The notes under the pieces: generated by a model | Told to the model about the DNA's origin: nothing | The model's database searches: none | The model's input: the letters and a program-made list of their open reading frames with translations, nothing else | Made by a program: the position numbers and the translations under genes | Assembly (NCBI RefSeq): GCF_000309385.1 | Contig: NZ_JH976537.1 | Span: 1,824,214-1,888,213, forward strand | Direction of reading: 5' to 3' | DNA: 64,000 nt | Source of the DNA: Nodosilinea nodulosa PCC 7104 | GTDB lineage: Bacteria > Cyanobacteriota > Cyanobacteriia > Phormidesmidales > Phormidesmidaceae | Part shown: positions 28,651 to 37,548 of the stretch, in pieces | Numbering within the stretch: the stretch's first letter is position 1 | How the letters are laid out: each line of letters begins with the position of its first letter

Positions 28651-29133
28651 GTGAACATCCCCTCCTCCTCCCTTGAACTCACCGACCGCGTGCTGACCAT
28701 GGCTAAAACTGGGGTTTACCGCCAGTCGGTGTTTGAAGCCCTGGGGCCGATCGCCACCCGGCGGCAAATTCGCGACGCGATCGCCCAGGCCAAGCAGTTT
28801 GGCCTCTACACCGTTTCGGCCCTGCGCGACGAAAACTTGGGCACCTACTACCAGGTCGAAGCTCCCAGCTACGAGTCGTTTCAGGCGGCGGCCAAAGCTC
28901 TGGCCGCCGTTTCACCGTCGGAGGATTTGGCCGTTCAAATCGTCGCCACCCACGCGGCCCTGCGCACTATGCTGACCACCGTCGCGGGCAGCACAATGGG
29001 GCTGGGCATTCTTGGCGGCTGGTGCCTGCTCGATGGTCAAACCCAGCTGGGAAGAGGGCTGTGGCTGGGGGCAACGGTGGCCGGTGGGCTGTGGGGAGTG
29101 CAGCGGTGGATTGCCCGGCGGGTGTTGGGGTAA
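28651..29133 (+). CDS. Conserved hypothetical protein with two C-terminal membrane segments
   Basis: 160 residues from a GTG at 28651 (VNIPSSSLELTDRVLTMA), preceded by CCAGGAGCTGCTAAAGCT. The N-terminal region looks helical and soluble (YRQSVFEALGPIATRRQIRD, AIAQAKQFGLYTVSAL); two hydrophobic stretches lie at the end (GSTMGLGILGGWCLL and GLWLGATVAGGLWG). No named family recognised. Confidence 0.65.
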   Translation: MNIPSSSLELTDRVLTMAKTGVYRQSVFEALGPIATRRQIRDAIAQAKQFGLYTVSALRDENLGTYYQVEAPSYESFQAAAKALAAVSPSEDLAVQIVATHAALRTMLTTVAGSTMGLGILGGWCLLDGQTQLGRGLWLGATVAGGLWGVQRWIARRVLG

Positions 29134-29179
29134 GGGGGAGCGGGGGAGGGGCACCATTCTCCGGTCATCTGACCACCGT

Positions 29180-30127
29180 CTACAGCCCGACAAACTTATC
29201 AGTGGCCTCAATCAGCGCGTGGGTAATGCCGGGTTCCATGGCCGAATGACCGGCCTCCTGCACCATGACAAACTCGGCTTCGGGCCAGGCGCGATGCAGT
29301 TCCCAGGCGGTAGTGGCGGGGCACACCACGTCGTAGCGACCCTGGACAATCACGCCGGGAATGTGGCGCATGCGATCCACCTGGCGCAGCAGCTGATCGT
29401 CGGTGTCAAAGAAGCCGCGATGGGTGAAGTAGTGGCACTCAATGCGGGCAAAGGCCACCGCAAACTCGTCAGTGCTGAAGTGGTGCAGCAGACTGGGATC
29501 CTGCACCAGTTTGCTGGTGCTGGCCTCCCACACGGCCCAGGCCCGCGCCGCAACCAGGCGCTCTTCGGTATTGTCGCTGGTGAGGCGGCGGTAGTAGGCG
29601 GCGACTAAATCGTCCCGCTCGGCAACGGGAATAGGTGCCAGATAGTGCTCCCAGGCATCGGGGTAGAGATAGCTGGCCCCCTCCTGATAAAACCAGCGAA
29701 TTTCGCGCTGGCGAAGCGTAAAAACGCCGCGCAAAATTAGGCCCCGGCAGCGATCGGGATGGGTTTGAGCGTAGGCCAGCGCCAGGGTGCTGCCCCAGCT
29801 GCCGCCAAACACCGTCCACTGCTCAATGCCCAGGTGAGCGCGAATTTTTTCGATGTCGCTGACCAGAGCCCAGGTGGTGTTGTCCTCTAGCTCGGCGTGG
29901 GGCAAGCTCTTGCCGCAGCCGCGCTGGTCAAACAGCACAATGCGCCAGCGCTGAGGATCAAAAAACTGGCGATAGTTAGGATTGAGGCCGCCCCCCGGAC
30001 CACCGTGCAAAAACACCACGGGCCGCCCGTCGGGGTTGCCCGCCTGCTCTACATAGAGCTTATGCCGGTCTGAGACGGCTAGATATTCGCTGTGGAAGGG
30101 TTCAACGGGCGGATACAGTTGGCGCAT
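29180..30127 (-). CDS. pip: Proline iminopeptidase
   Basis: Alpha/beta-hydrolase peptidase releasing N-terminal proline, cytoplasmic. 315 residues from ATG 30127 (MRQLYPPVEPFHSEYLAV). Motifs: VFLHGGPGGGLNPNYRQFFD (oxyanion region), FDQRGCGKS, the nucleophile elbow VFGGSWGSTLALAYAQ, the acid in VQGRYDVVCP and the His in QEAGHSAMEPG. An ATG at 30169 adds 14 unlike residues and is rejected. Confidence 0.96.
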   Translation of the reverse strand: MRQLYPPVEPFHSEYLAVSDRHKLYVEQAGNPDGRPVVFLHGGPGGGLNPNYRQFFDPQRWRIVLFDQRGCGKSLPHAELEDNTTWALVSDIEKIRAHLGIEQWTVFGGSWGSTLALAYAQTHPDRCRGLILRGVFTLRQREIRWFYQEGASYLYPDAWEHYLAPIPVAERDDLVAAYYRRLTSDNTEERLVAARAWAVWEASTSKLVQDPSLLHHFSTDEFAVAFARIECHYFTHRGFFDTDDQLLRQVDRMRHIPGVIVQGRYDVVCPATTAWELHRAWPEAEFVMVQEAGHSAMEPGITHALIEATDKFVGL

Positions 30128-30702
30128 GTCAGTAGTGTAATGCGTCCAGCCCTGGGCAGTGGGCCACACTATAGCCCACTTGGCTTGGCCCTAATATGAC
30201 TCCCTCAGGGGCAGCCGATCTGCCCTCAACTCTTCCCTTAGCGGCAGTGGCGATCGCCCTGCCGTTCCGTGACCATCGGGGCACAATTCCTTAGATGTGG
30301 CATCCCCAGGAATTATCGCCGACTCCTGGGGAGAGTCTTTACCACCTGCCACTCCCCCGTATGCGGATCGCGCTGGGTGGTAAACGGGTTGCTTTTGAGG
30401 GGTTTGCTGCAGGGGTTAGCCATAGCACTTACTGTTGCAGAGCTGACCCTATGGTAAGAAATGACACATTATCTACGGGTGACTTACAGGTGGCTTTCCG
30501 GTGATGTCACAGGACGTAACCAGTGATTTAGATCACGAAGGTATCCGATGCCCCGGCCAGCCCTCAAGTTTTGGCCAGAACGATGCGGTTTTTGAAATCT
30601 GCGCTAATATCCTCAAGACATATAGAGAGGACGGGCAAATAAGGCGTTAATGCTTGACCGTCTGCCGGTTCACCCTACTAGACGTAATGGGCAGGAGTCG
30701 TG
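30128..30702. other. Intergenic region before the SPOR-like gene
   Basis: A 575-base gap between divergent genes. Short frames here show no protein character. The distinctive content is the CRP-like palindrome at 30521-30538 and a second, tighter palindrome GTGATGTCAC at 30501-30510. The gap presumably holds the promoters of both flanking genes. Confidence 0.5.
30521..30538. promoter_or_regulatory. CRP/SyCRP1-like binding site
   Basis: AGTGATTTAGATCACGA contains GTGA-N6-TCAC, matching the cAMP-receptor-protein core (TGTGA-N6-TCACA) in eight of ten core positions, with perfect dyad symmetry of the inner GTGA/TCAC. It lies about 165 bases upstream of the SPOR-like gene at 30703. In Synechocystis the regulator SyCRP1 uses this type of site. 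Confidence 0.5.
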
Positions 30703-31683
30703 ATGGCAATGCAGGATAATGCACCAGGATTGGGGCGATTAGAGCTTGGTCAAGGCATCAAAAGGCGCACCGCTGGGCCGCGCACCGTGCGAAGGCTATC
30801 GTCTGCCGCACTGCGCAAGGCGATTCCAGTGGGAATTGCGGCGGTTGTAGCGGTTGTAGCGATCGCGCCCCAGGGGTTAACTCAGGGCTACGAGGTGGTG
30901 CCACCCCTGCCCGCTGGAGCGGTGCCCGTGCCGGGGGCTATGCTGCCCCAGGTGCCCAGCAGCAGCGGTCAGCAGTATTTGATCTACGTGACCGACACCA
31001 GCGAGGCCACCCTGAGTCAGGTGCGCTTAGTGGAGCCAACGGCCTTTCGCACTACCTTTCAGGGGCAATCGGTGATTCAGGCCGGGCGATTTAATATGAC
31101 CGGCAACGCCCAACAGCGGGTCACCGATTTGGGTGCCCTGGGAGTGAGGGCGGAGATGGCCCAGGTGGCGGCGGCAGTGCCCTACTACTCGCAAACGGCG
31201 GCCCTACCCAACAATGTCTATGCCTCCAATGGGACTTTGCCACCGCTGCCCGATGCGGCCCTGCCCCCAGTCTCAGGAGGGGCTGAAATGCCGGTACCTG
31301 TTCTGCCCCCCACGGTAGGTCAGGCACCACCCACCGCCGGGAACGTGGAGTTTGGCCAGGAGCTAAACTACGGTACACCTCCGGCCCCCAGCGGCGGCGT
31401 CTCTATCCCCCCGCCGAATGCGGCCCCGCCGTCGAATCAGCCGACCACGGTGTCCAACGCGCCTTACTATGTGGTGATTCCCACCGATGCCAGTAATTTG
31501 GGCAATCTGAGCAATCAGGTGATTCAGCTGGGTACACCGCCCGATCGCGTGCAGCAGCGCACCGCCCCCCGTGGCCCCCACGTAGCCGTCGGTCCCTTTG
31601 CCGACCGGGGCCTGGCCAACCGCTGGAATGACTTTTACCGGGAGGCGGGCATAGGCAACAGCCGGGTGTTCTACCAGCGATAG
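30703..31683 (+). CDS. Pro-rich membrane-anchored protein with two SPOR-like repeats
   Basis: 326 residues; ATG 30703 follows GCAGGAG. A basic N-terminus leads into a hydrophobic segment (AIPVGIAAVVAVVAIAPQG, about 40-58). Two similar beta-alpha units are seen: QQYLIYVTDTSEATLSQVRL near 97-150, and PYYVVIPTDASNLGNLSNQV near the C-terminus, the latter ending GPFADRGLANRWNDFYREAG as in SPOR domains. They are joined by a long Pro/Ala/Gly linker. SPOR domains bind denuded peptidoglycan, so a periplasmic cell-wall role is inferred. Confidence 0.75.
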   Translation: MAMQDNAPGLGRLELGQGIKRRTAGPRTVRRLSSAALRKAIPVGIAAVVAVVAIAPQGLTQGYEVVPPLPAGAVPVPGAMLPQVPSSSGQQYLIYVTDTSEATLSQVRLVEPTAFRTTFQGQSVIQAGRFNMTGNAQQRVTDLGALGVRAEMAQVAAAVPYYSQTAALPNNVYASNGTLPPLPDAALPPVSGGAEMPVPVLPPTVGQAPPTAGNVEFGQELNYGTPPAPSGGVSIPPPNAAPPSNQPTTVSNAPYYVVIPTDASNLGNLSNQVIQLGTPPDRVQQRTAPRGPHVAVGPFADRGLANRWNDFYREAGIGNSRVFYQR

Positions 31684-31798
31684 CGGGGCTGCGCTCAGAA
31701 CATTTTGCCTGCGTGATAGGCCATCGGCCTGAGGGCTGTGGTTTCCCGCAGGCAGTGCTCTAGGTTTAGACTTGGAGTTGGTTTATTGGGCCAGACCT

Positions 31799-33403
31799 AT
31801 GCAACCGGATAATTGGTCCGCCGCCCCTGCTGACAGAGCCTCTGGCGAGGGTTTTGAGCGCTTTCTCGATCGGGTGGTTACGGCTGAGCAGATGCGGGCC
31901 ATTGAAGGGAGCCTGTTTGAGGCCGGTATGCCCGTGGCGGCGCTGATGGAAAAAGTGGCAGGACGCATTGCCGCCTGGGTGGTCGATCGGTTTCCCCGGC
32001 AGCACTACCCGCGGGTGGCCGTGGTGGGGGGGCCGGGGCACAACGGCGGCGACGGCCTGGTAGTCGCGCGTGAGCTGTTTGCCCTGGGCTATAGCGTGCA
32101 GGTGTGCAGCCCGGCCAGCCGCCCCAAGCCGTTGACCGCTGACCACCTGCGGTATGGCGAATACCTGGGCATTCAGACGTTTCAGCGGATTGGCGATCTT
32201 GCCCCCTGCGACCTGCTCATCGACGGGCTGTTTGGCTTTGGCCTGGAGCGCCCCGTGGAGGGGGCCATGGCCGATGTCGTAGCGGCGATCAATGCCCTGG
32301 ATTGCCCGGTTGTCAGCATTGACCTGCCGTCGGGCCTGCACACCGATACGGGAGCGGCGCTGGGGGCGGCGGTGCGGGCGGCCCACACCCTCTGTTTGGG
32401 CCTGTGGAAGCAGGCTTTTTGTCAGGATGAAGCGCTGACCTACAGCGGACAATCCCATCTGATTGGCTTCGACATTCCGGCTCAGGCCGTGGCGGCGGTG
32501 CTGGAGTCTGCGCCTGCGGTGCGGCGGACCACCCCAGCGACGGTTCGAGCGAAGCTTCCCCTACCCCGGCAGCCCGATACCCACAAGTATCGAGTGGGGC
32601 AGCTGCTGCTGGTAGCCGGATCGCGGCCCTACGCCGGGGCAACTCTGCTGTCGGCGCTGGGAGCCAGAGCCAGCGGGGTCGGAATGCTGACTCTGGCGGT
32701 GCCTGAATCCCTGCGGTTAATGGTGCTGGCCCAGATGCCGGAGGCGCTGGTGGTGGGTTGCCCGGAGACAGACCAAGGCGCGATCGCCCGCTTTCCCGAC
32801 GATCTAGACCTGGGCCGCTATGGCGCGATCGCCTGCGGACCGGGCCTCAGCCGCCACGCCATGGCCCCGGTTCAGGCCGTCCTGGACAGCTCTGCGCCCC
32901 TCCTGCTCGATGCCGATGGCCTCAACCTGCTGGCGGAGCTGGGCTGCGGCGATACGCTGCCCTCCAGAGCCGCGCCCACCGTTCTCACTCCCCATCGGGG
33001 TGAGTTTGAGCGCCTGTTTCCCGGTCAGCTAGCCGCGCAGGGCACCGCCGGGGCGGCGGCCCAGGCGGCGGCGGGGCAGACTGGTGCCGTAGTGCTGCTA
33101 AAGGGGGCCTGTACGGCGATCGCCCACCCCCAGGGCCATCTGTGGTACGTACCCGAAAGCACCCCGGCCCTGGCTCGCGGCGGCAGCGGCGATGTGCTCA
33201 CCGGCCTGATTGGCGGCCTGCTGGCCCAAAAGATCGCAGGGGCAGAAAATCCTCTAGCCATGGCTCTAGACGCGGCTTTGGTTGGGGCTTGGTGGCACGG
33301 CCAGGCCGCCCGCGCCGCCGCCGCCGATCGCACCGAACTGGGGGTAGACGGTTTCCATCTGGCCCAGTACCTCAACCCGGTGCTGGCTCAGGTGCTAGCC
33401 TGA
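31799..33403 (+). CDS. nnrD: Bifunctional NAD(P)HX epimerase / ADP-dependent NAD(P)HX dehydratase
   Basis: Repairs hydrated NAD(P)H. 534 residues from ATG 31799. The N-terminal YjeF_N epimerase domain (about 30-230) has VVGGPGHNGGDGLVVARELF and VVSIDLPSGLHTDTG. The C-terminal ribokinase-like dehydratase (about 250-530) has LLVAGSRPYAGATLLSALGA, VLTPHRGEFERLFPG and the catalytic ALARGGSGDVLTGLIGGLL. An in-frame TTG at 31772 adds nine residues. The rhomboid gene follows 24 bases downstream, likely in one transcript. Confidence 0.95.
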   Translation: MQPDNWSAAPADRASGEGFERFLDRVVTAEQMRAIEGSLFEAGMPVAALMEKVAGRIAAWVVDRFPRQHYPRVAVVGGPGHNGGDGLVVARELFALGYSVQVCSPASRPKPLTADHLRYGEYLGIQTFQRIGDLAPCDLLIDGLFGFGLERPVEGAMADVVAAINALDCPVVSIDLPSGLHTDTGAALGAAVRAAHTLCLGLWKQAFCQDEALTYSGQSHLIGFDIPAQAVAAVLESAPAVRRTTPATVRAKLPLPRQPDTHKYRVGQLLLVAGSRPYAGATLLSALGARASGVGMLTLAVPESLRLMVLAQMPEALVVGCPETDQGAIARFPDDLDLGRYGAIACGPGLSRHAMAPVQAVLDSSAPLLLDADGLNLLAELGCGDTLPSRAAPTVLTPHRGEFERLFPGQLAAQGTAGAAAQAAAGQTGAVVLLKGACTAIAHPQGHLWYVPESTPALARGGSGDVLTGLIGGLLAQKIAGAENPLAMALDAALVGAWWHGQAARAAAADRTELGVDGFHLAQYLNPVLAQVLA

Positions 33404-33427
33404 GGGGCGTAATTCTGCGTAGTTCTC

Positions 33428-34048
33428 GTGCTGTCCCTAGCCTTATTTTCCGCTGACCAAATTACGCTGCCCCCAGGCTTTCGCCAGGGCGTTGTGCTGC
33501 TAGCCTACCTGCTGGCGGTAATGTGGGCGCTCGCCATCGTCGATTTCATGACCGGCAGGCGGTTGCTCAACCAGCTCAGCATTCGGCCTCGCAGTCTGGC
33601 GGGGCTGCCGGGCATCGCGGTTGCGCCCCTACTGCACGGCGGGTTTGGGCATCTGGCCGCCAACTCCGGCCCGCTGGCCATTTTAGGCACCGTAATTTTG
33701 CTCCAGGGGCTAGAGGTGCTGGCTCTGGTGACGGTGTTTTGCTGGCTGTTTAGCGGCGTCGGCATTTGGCTCCTGGGCCGCCCCGGTACCCGCCACCTGG
33801 GCGCTAGCGGTGTGGTGTTTGGCTACCTGGGCTACATTTTGCTGCGGGGCTATTTTGAGCGGAGTCCGGCCGCGATCGCCGCTGCGGTTGTTGTAGGTCT
33901 GCTCTACGGCAGCGCCCTGTGGGGTCTGCTACCTCTTCAGCAGGGCAAGTCGTGGGTCGGCCACGGTATGGGGTTTGCGGGCGGCGTGATTGTAGCCCGC
34001 AAGCTGCCGATTATGCTGGAGTGGGTGAGGAATAATTCTGGCTGGTAA
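33428..34048 (+). CDS. Rhomboid family intramembrane serine protease
   Basis: 206 residues with six membrane segments, GTG start. The rhomboid landmarks are HGGFGHLAANSGPLAILG, the catalytic Ser in HLGASGVVFGYLGYILLRGY (GxSG motif) and the catalytic His in WVGHGMGFAGGVIV. Substrates unknown. Twenty-four bases follow the NAD(P)HX repair gene. Confidence 0.93.
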   Translation: MLSLALFSADQITLPPGFRQGVVLLAYLLAVMWALAIVDFMTGRRLLNQLSIRPRSLAGLPGIAVAPLLHGGFGHLAANSGPLAILGTVILLQGLEVLALVTVFCWLFSGVGIWLLGRPGTRHLGASGVVFGYLGYILLRGYFERSPAAIAAAVVVGLLYGSALWGLLPLQQGKSWVGHGMGFAGGVIVARKLPIMLEWVRNNSGW

Positions 34049-34191
34049 GTCTTTGGGAGTCCGGCGTTAGTTCCGCCGTTAAGGATAATTTTTGCCAGCG
34101 TTCCCGCGGTTGGGCCGCTCCTCTGAAGGCGCAGGTCTGCCCTGCCAAATCGCTCATCCAAAATCGCCTATCCAAAAGCCAAAATTGCCCT

Positions 34192-34395
34192 ATGGCCGAC
34201 CCTCCCTCCCACTTCACCCCCGAAGAGCTAGAGCGCTGGCGCTTCGGCCTGGCCCAGGCCAACCTGAACAACATTCTCTGCCACTGCCGCGACTGCGACG
34301 CCACCTGGATGGCCTCTGACGACGAAAATATTGCCTGCGCCTGCGGCAGCCGCCGGGTGGAGCATGTGGCCTGCTGGCAGTTTCCCGACGGGTGA
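34192..34395 (+). CDS. Small zinc-ribbon-like protein
   Basis: 67 residues: an acidic helix (TPEELERWRFGLAQANLN) followed by CHCRDCDATWMASDDE and CACGSRRVEHVACW. The cysteine spacing (CxCxxC ... CxC) suggests one zinc site. The helix-plus-ribbon layout suggests a small adaptor or nucleic-acid-binding protein; no name is assigned. A degenerate repeat follows (34446-34480). Confidence 0.7.
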   Translation: MADPPSHFTPEELERWRFGLAQANLNNILCHCRDCDATWMASDDENIACACGSRRVEHVACWQFPDG

Positions 34396-34445
34396 TGGGT
34401 TCTGCTGACAAGTCCATCACTGGCTGCGCCGCCGCCCAGTTTCTG

Positions 34446-34480
34446 TGAATCGGGGTTTCCCAAATCGGATTTCGTATCGG
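34446..34480 (-). repeat. Fragment of the AATCCGATTTGG/CCCCGATTCA dispersed repeat
   Basis: On the minus strand this reads ATACGAAATCCGATTTGG then GAAACCCCGATTCA, the same opening as the fuller copies at 37368-37474 and 44272-44374. Only the first part is preserved. It lies at the 3' end of trpD. Confidence 0.5.
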
Positions 34481-34486
34481 CCCCTT

Positions 34487-35557
34487 TTAGGCGAGAAATG
34501 CCACCAGGGCCTGAAGCTTCTGCCAGGCGGCCCCGCTGGCGAGAATATCTCTGGCTAAGGCAACCCCTTCAACCATGGCGCTTTCCAGCGATGCGCCCTG
34601 CACTCGTTCCCCCACCTTGAGGGCTAGGGCCGCATTGAGCGCCACCACATCCCGCTGGGCCTGGGTGCCCTTGCCCTGGAGTACGGCGGTCAAAATGGCG
34701 GTGTTTTCATGGACCTCGCCACCGCGCAGGGCGCTTAGGGGCGCCGCCGCCAGGCCTAGAGCCTGGGGATCGATGACGGCGCTGCTGACCTGGCCATTCT
34801 CGACTACCGACAGGTCGGTTTTGTCGCCCAGGCCCGCTTCATCAAGCCGCTCGCGCCCGTGCAGCACGATCGCCTGGGGAATGCCCAACTGATTCAGCGC
34901 CTCAGCCATGGCTGGCACAACTGCCCCATCGTAAACGCCAATCACCTGACCTGTGGGTTGCAGCGGATTGACCAATGGCCCCAGCAGGTTAAATACCGTA
35001 CGCACTTTAAGGGCGCTGCGCAGGGGGGCTACCGCTTTCATGGCCGGGTGCCAGCCCCGGGCGAACAGGAAGGTGATACCCACGCCATCTAGCGCCGCTT
35101 TGACCTGCTCGGGGTCAGCCCCCAGGTTAACGCCCAAAGCTTCTAGGACATCGGCGGACCCGACTTTGCTGGAAGCCGAGCGGTTGCCGTGCTTGGCTAC
35201 CCGCACCCCTGCCGCCGCTGCCACAAAGGCTACGGCAGTGGAAATATTAAAGGTGTGTGCCCCATCGCCGCCCGTGCCGCAGGTGTCGATGCAGGGGGTG
35301 GGGTGGTGAATTTTACCCTCGCCGCCCAGCGACTGGCCCTGGAGCACCCGCGCCATGCCTGCCAGCTCATCGGCGGAAACGCCCTTGGCCTGTAGTGCCG
35401 CCAGCAGCCCGCCCGAAACCACCTCGGGGATGTCTTCGCTGAGCCAGCCGCGCATTAGGGTTTCGGCCTGCTCCTGGCTGAGCGATTCCCCCAGAATGAG
35501 ACGCTGCAAAAGGGCTGACCAGTCTTGGTCGAGGGCAGCAGGCATAGCTTGAGTCAC
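34487..35557 (-). CDS. trpD: Anthranilate phosphoribosyltransferase
   Basis: Second step of the tryptophan branch: anthranilate plus PRPP. 356 residues, family length. Motifs: [19 protein letters not shown] (PRPP/Mg loop), [38 protein letters not shown] and [20 protein letters not shown]. No other trp genes are adjacent, as usual in cyanobacteria. Its upstream region shows no leader peptide like the one of aroF. Confidence 0.97.
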   Translation of the reverse strand: MTQAMPAALDQDWSALLQRLILGESLSQEQAETLMRGWLSEDIPEVVSGGLLAALQAKGVSADELAGMARVLQGQSLGGEGKIHHPTPCIDTCGTGGDGAHTFNISTAVAFVAAAAGVRVAKHGNRSASSKVGSADVLEALGVNLGADPEQVKAALDGVGITFLFARGWHPAMKAVAPLRSALKVRTVFNLLGPLVNPLQPTGQVIGVYDGAVVPAMAEALNQLGIPQAIVLHGRERLDEAGLGDKTDLSVVENGQVSSAVIDPQALGLAAAPLSALRGGEVHENTAILTAVLQGKGTQAQRDVVALNAALALKVGERVQGASLESAMVEGVALARDILASGAAWQKLQALVAFLA

Positions 35558-35760
35558 AGCTTAGGCTCCTAGGTAAAGGGACAGATCGGGCAGAAACTTT
35601 CCTATTTTCCCGCAGAATGTCTCCCGGAGTGCGCCCGACCTGGGAAGCGCGATCGCCCCCCAGACACACGCCTGTGGCCCTGCCCTAAGGTTTGCTGTAG
35701 CCCTTTTTGCTGGTAGCCCTGGCCCCTTCCCCTGTGCGCACTAGAGAAAGGCCTGATCTG

Positions 35761-35937
35761 GTGAGCTGGGAATGGCAGCGGGGCAGAGAGTTGGCAATAC
35801 GCTACGCCAAACTGCTCTGGATTAAAGGGCTAACGCGATATCAACCCGCTGCCAAAATCGGCGTTTGGGTGGATGACTTTTTCGACTATCTGCCGCTGGG
35901 CGGGAACCTGGTTTTTGTTTGTCCTGTCAAAGGGTAG
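35761..35937 (+). CDS. Possible small protein of unknown function
   Basis: A short frame from GTG 35761 (58 residues): SWEWQRGRELAIRYAKLLW, then a segment with DDFFDYLPLGGNLVFVCP. The composition is protein-like, and AGAAAGG lies upstream. The frame is open further upstream from a TTG at 35707. I cannot match it to a family; it could be spurious. Confidence 0.35.
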   Translation: MSWEWQRGRELAIRYAKLLWIKGLTRYQPAAKIGVWVDDFFDYLPLGGNLVFVCPVKG

Positions 35938-35993
35938 AAGCTTTGACTGGGTTCACTCCGTATCTTTAAACTATCCACCTTGGGAGAATGATC

Positions 35994-36431
35994 ATGCCTA
36001 CACGTATGGCTGACGCAACCCTTGACCTGGCTGCAATTTCCGCCGCCGTCGATCGCTATTTCGCCAATTTTAACGGCGAAGACTACCGTGCCGTGGCGGC
36101 CCTGTTTGAGGACGATGGAGCGCTGCTAGCCCCCTTCGAGGAGCCGATTGTCGGGCCTGAGGCGATCTATGTTTACTTGCAGGCCGAGGCGATAAACATG
36201 CGCGCCACCCCGCTGGAGGTGGAGGTGAGCCCCGACTCCAGGGCATCTCTTCTGGCCTCTTCTGCGGAGCATTTCCACCGGCAGGTGGTGGTCAAGGGCT
36301 ACGTTAAAACCCTGTTGTTTACCGTCAACGTGCGGTGGACCTTTGAGCTAACGACGGACGACACGATTCAGGCCGCCGAGATCAAGCTGCTGGCCTCGCT
36401 CCAAGATCTCATGCAGTTTGAGCGAAATTAA
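35994..36431 (+). CDS. NTF2-like protein related to the C-terminal domain of orange carotenoid protein
   Basis: 145 residues, soluble. It aligns by eye with the OCP C-terminal domain: YFANFNGEDYRAVAALFEDD (OCP YFNTMNANDFDGAAALFAPD), APFEEPIVGPEAIYVYL and AEIKLLASLQDLMQF. The Tyr of the RYFAN segment and the Trp of NVRWTFEL correspond to the OCP residues that hydrogen-bond the keto-carotenoid (Tyr201, Trp288), but the OCP PWFGG segment (Trp277) is replaced by LLFTV. Stand-alone homologues (CTDH) carry carotenoids. No helical carotenoid protein is nearby. ATG 35994 fits the GGGAG spacing; 35988 is an alternative. Confidence 0.72.
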   Translation: MPTRMADATLDLAAISAAVDRYFANFNGEDYRAVAALFEDDGALLAPFEEPIVGPEAIYVYLQAEAINMRATPLEVEVSPDSRASLLASSAEHFHRQVVVKGYVKTLLFTVNVRWTFELTTDDTIQAAEIKLLASLQDLMQFERN

Positions 36432-36611
36432 CCCCTGCCGTGGCCGACGGCGGCGATCGCCAGGCATTGTCAGGGGGGCGGCCACGCTGGCAATGCCTTC
36501 ACTAGCAGTCCTCACCAAAGGTAGCGGAGGGGCAGAGGCTAGCCGCGCTGAAACGGAGGTATTTGCGCGGCTGAGCAGTACTGCTACCAGCAAATACTGG
36601 GAACTGCGGCT

Positions 36612-37058
36612 CTAGGCGGCTTGGGGGGTGGGGGTCTTGCCCCAGGCGGCGGTCAGCAGCGATCGCCCCAGATTGAGGTGCTCGGGGGCACACCGCCAGC
36701 TGGGGTGGGCGGTCAGCAGCAGCGATTCTAGGGATTCGGCATCGAATAAATGCCAGACTTCGGGGCCAGTGGAGCGATCGGCGATCGCGTAGCAGCCCTT
36801 GGCCACACAGTACAGCGTCAGGCGATCGCTCATACCGGCAGAAAGCGTTAGCTCCTGGCCAATGGCAAGGCTTCTAAAGCTCGCCATGGCCTGCTCAAAG
36901 GCCTCCAGGCTGGGGGCCGCCAGCCCCGGCAGCACCCGCATGGCGCGCTGATCGCCGTTGACGCAAATCCAGTAGCGGCGCAGGGGATCGATGCCCTTTA
37001 GCCAGGGAGATACGTCATCGAGGCGGTAGCGGGGTGCCAGGCACAGTTCAGAGAACAT
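36612..37058 (-). CDS. Conserved hypothetical protein
   Basis: 148 residues, no signal peptide or membrane span. Sequence blocks include YRLDDVSPWLKGIDPLRRYW, MRVLPGLAAPSLEAFEQAM, LTLYCVAKGCYAIADR and EVWHLFDAESLESLLLTAHP. The fold looks alpha/beta. I do not recognise a family. It converges with the OCP-CTD-like gene. Confidence 0.65.
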   Translation of the reverse strand: MFSELCLAPRYRLDDVSPWLKGIDPLRRYWICVNGDQRAMRVLPGLAAPSLEAFEQAMASFRSLAIGQELTLSAGMSDRLTLYCVAKGCYAIADRSTGPEVWHLFDAESLESLLLTAHPSWRCAPEHLNLGRSLLTAAWGKTPTPQAA

Positions 37059-37367
37059 GGCTTTACCGAAGTATCGTAAGCGACACTTCTAGCATCGTGT
37101 AACCACCCAGATTTCCTCAACGTGGTGAAATAAAAGTATAGGGAAACTGACAAAAGACTTTAACTTCTGTATCAAAAGCTTCAGTAAATTTGTACCGAAT
37201 TCCGTTTGGCTAAGCCCGGTTTGTCAGGATCATCGCACCGCAATGCCGTTAGGAGCTCCCTGCTCAGCACAAGGATTTCCTAGCGACGGATCTCGTAACA
37301 GAAGACTCTTATACCAATCGCCCATGCCGCTGGCGCGGCACCCCCAACGATAAAAATCTATTTTTTA

Positions 37368-37474
37368 AGCAAATCCGAGTCCCATAACCCCGATTCAAAA
37401 CCGATACCTCGTAGGGAGCATTGCACTGCAATGCCCCTACAAACCAGGGGTATACAGATAGGATTTGGTATTAC
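37368..37474 (+). repeat. Dispersed intergenic repeat, copy B
   Basis: About 107 bases opening AGCAAATCCGAG then CCCATAACCCCGATTCA, continuing ACCTCGTAGGG, a palindromic core GCATTGCACTGCAATGC, CCCTACAAACCAGGGG, and ending AGGATTTGGTATTACAGG. The copy at 44272-44374 follows the same order. The rest of the 37059-37548 gap shows weaker fragments of similar character (around 37225-37260) and no gene. Confidence 0.6.
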
Positions 37475-37548
37475 AGGTCTTCAGCCCAGTTCACGTTGAT
37501 CCCAATAGAACCGCCAAAATTCCCAGGTTCGGTACGTCTTTGGCCGTT

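Noticed and set aside
30269..30504. Two short overlapping frames in the gap before the SPOR-like gene
   Set aside because: Neither has a ribosome-binding site or protein-like pattern, and both frames overlap each other.
36418..36615. Short plus-strand frame after the OCP-CTD-like gene
   Set aside because: It overlaps the end of that gene in another frame and shows no protein character.
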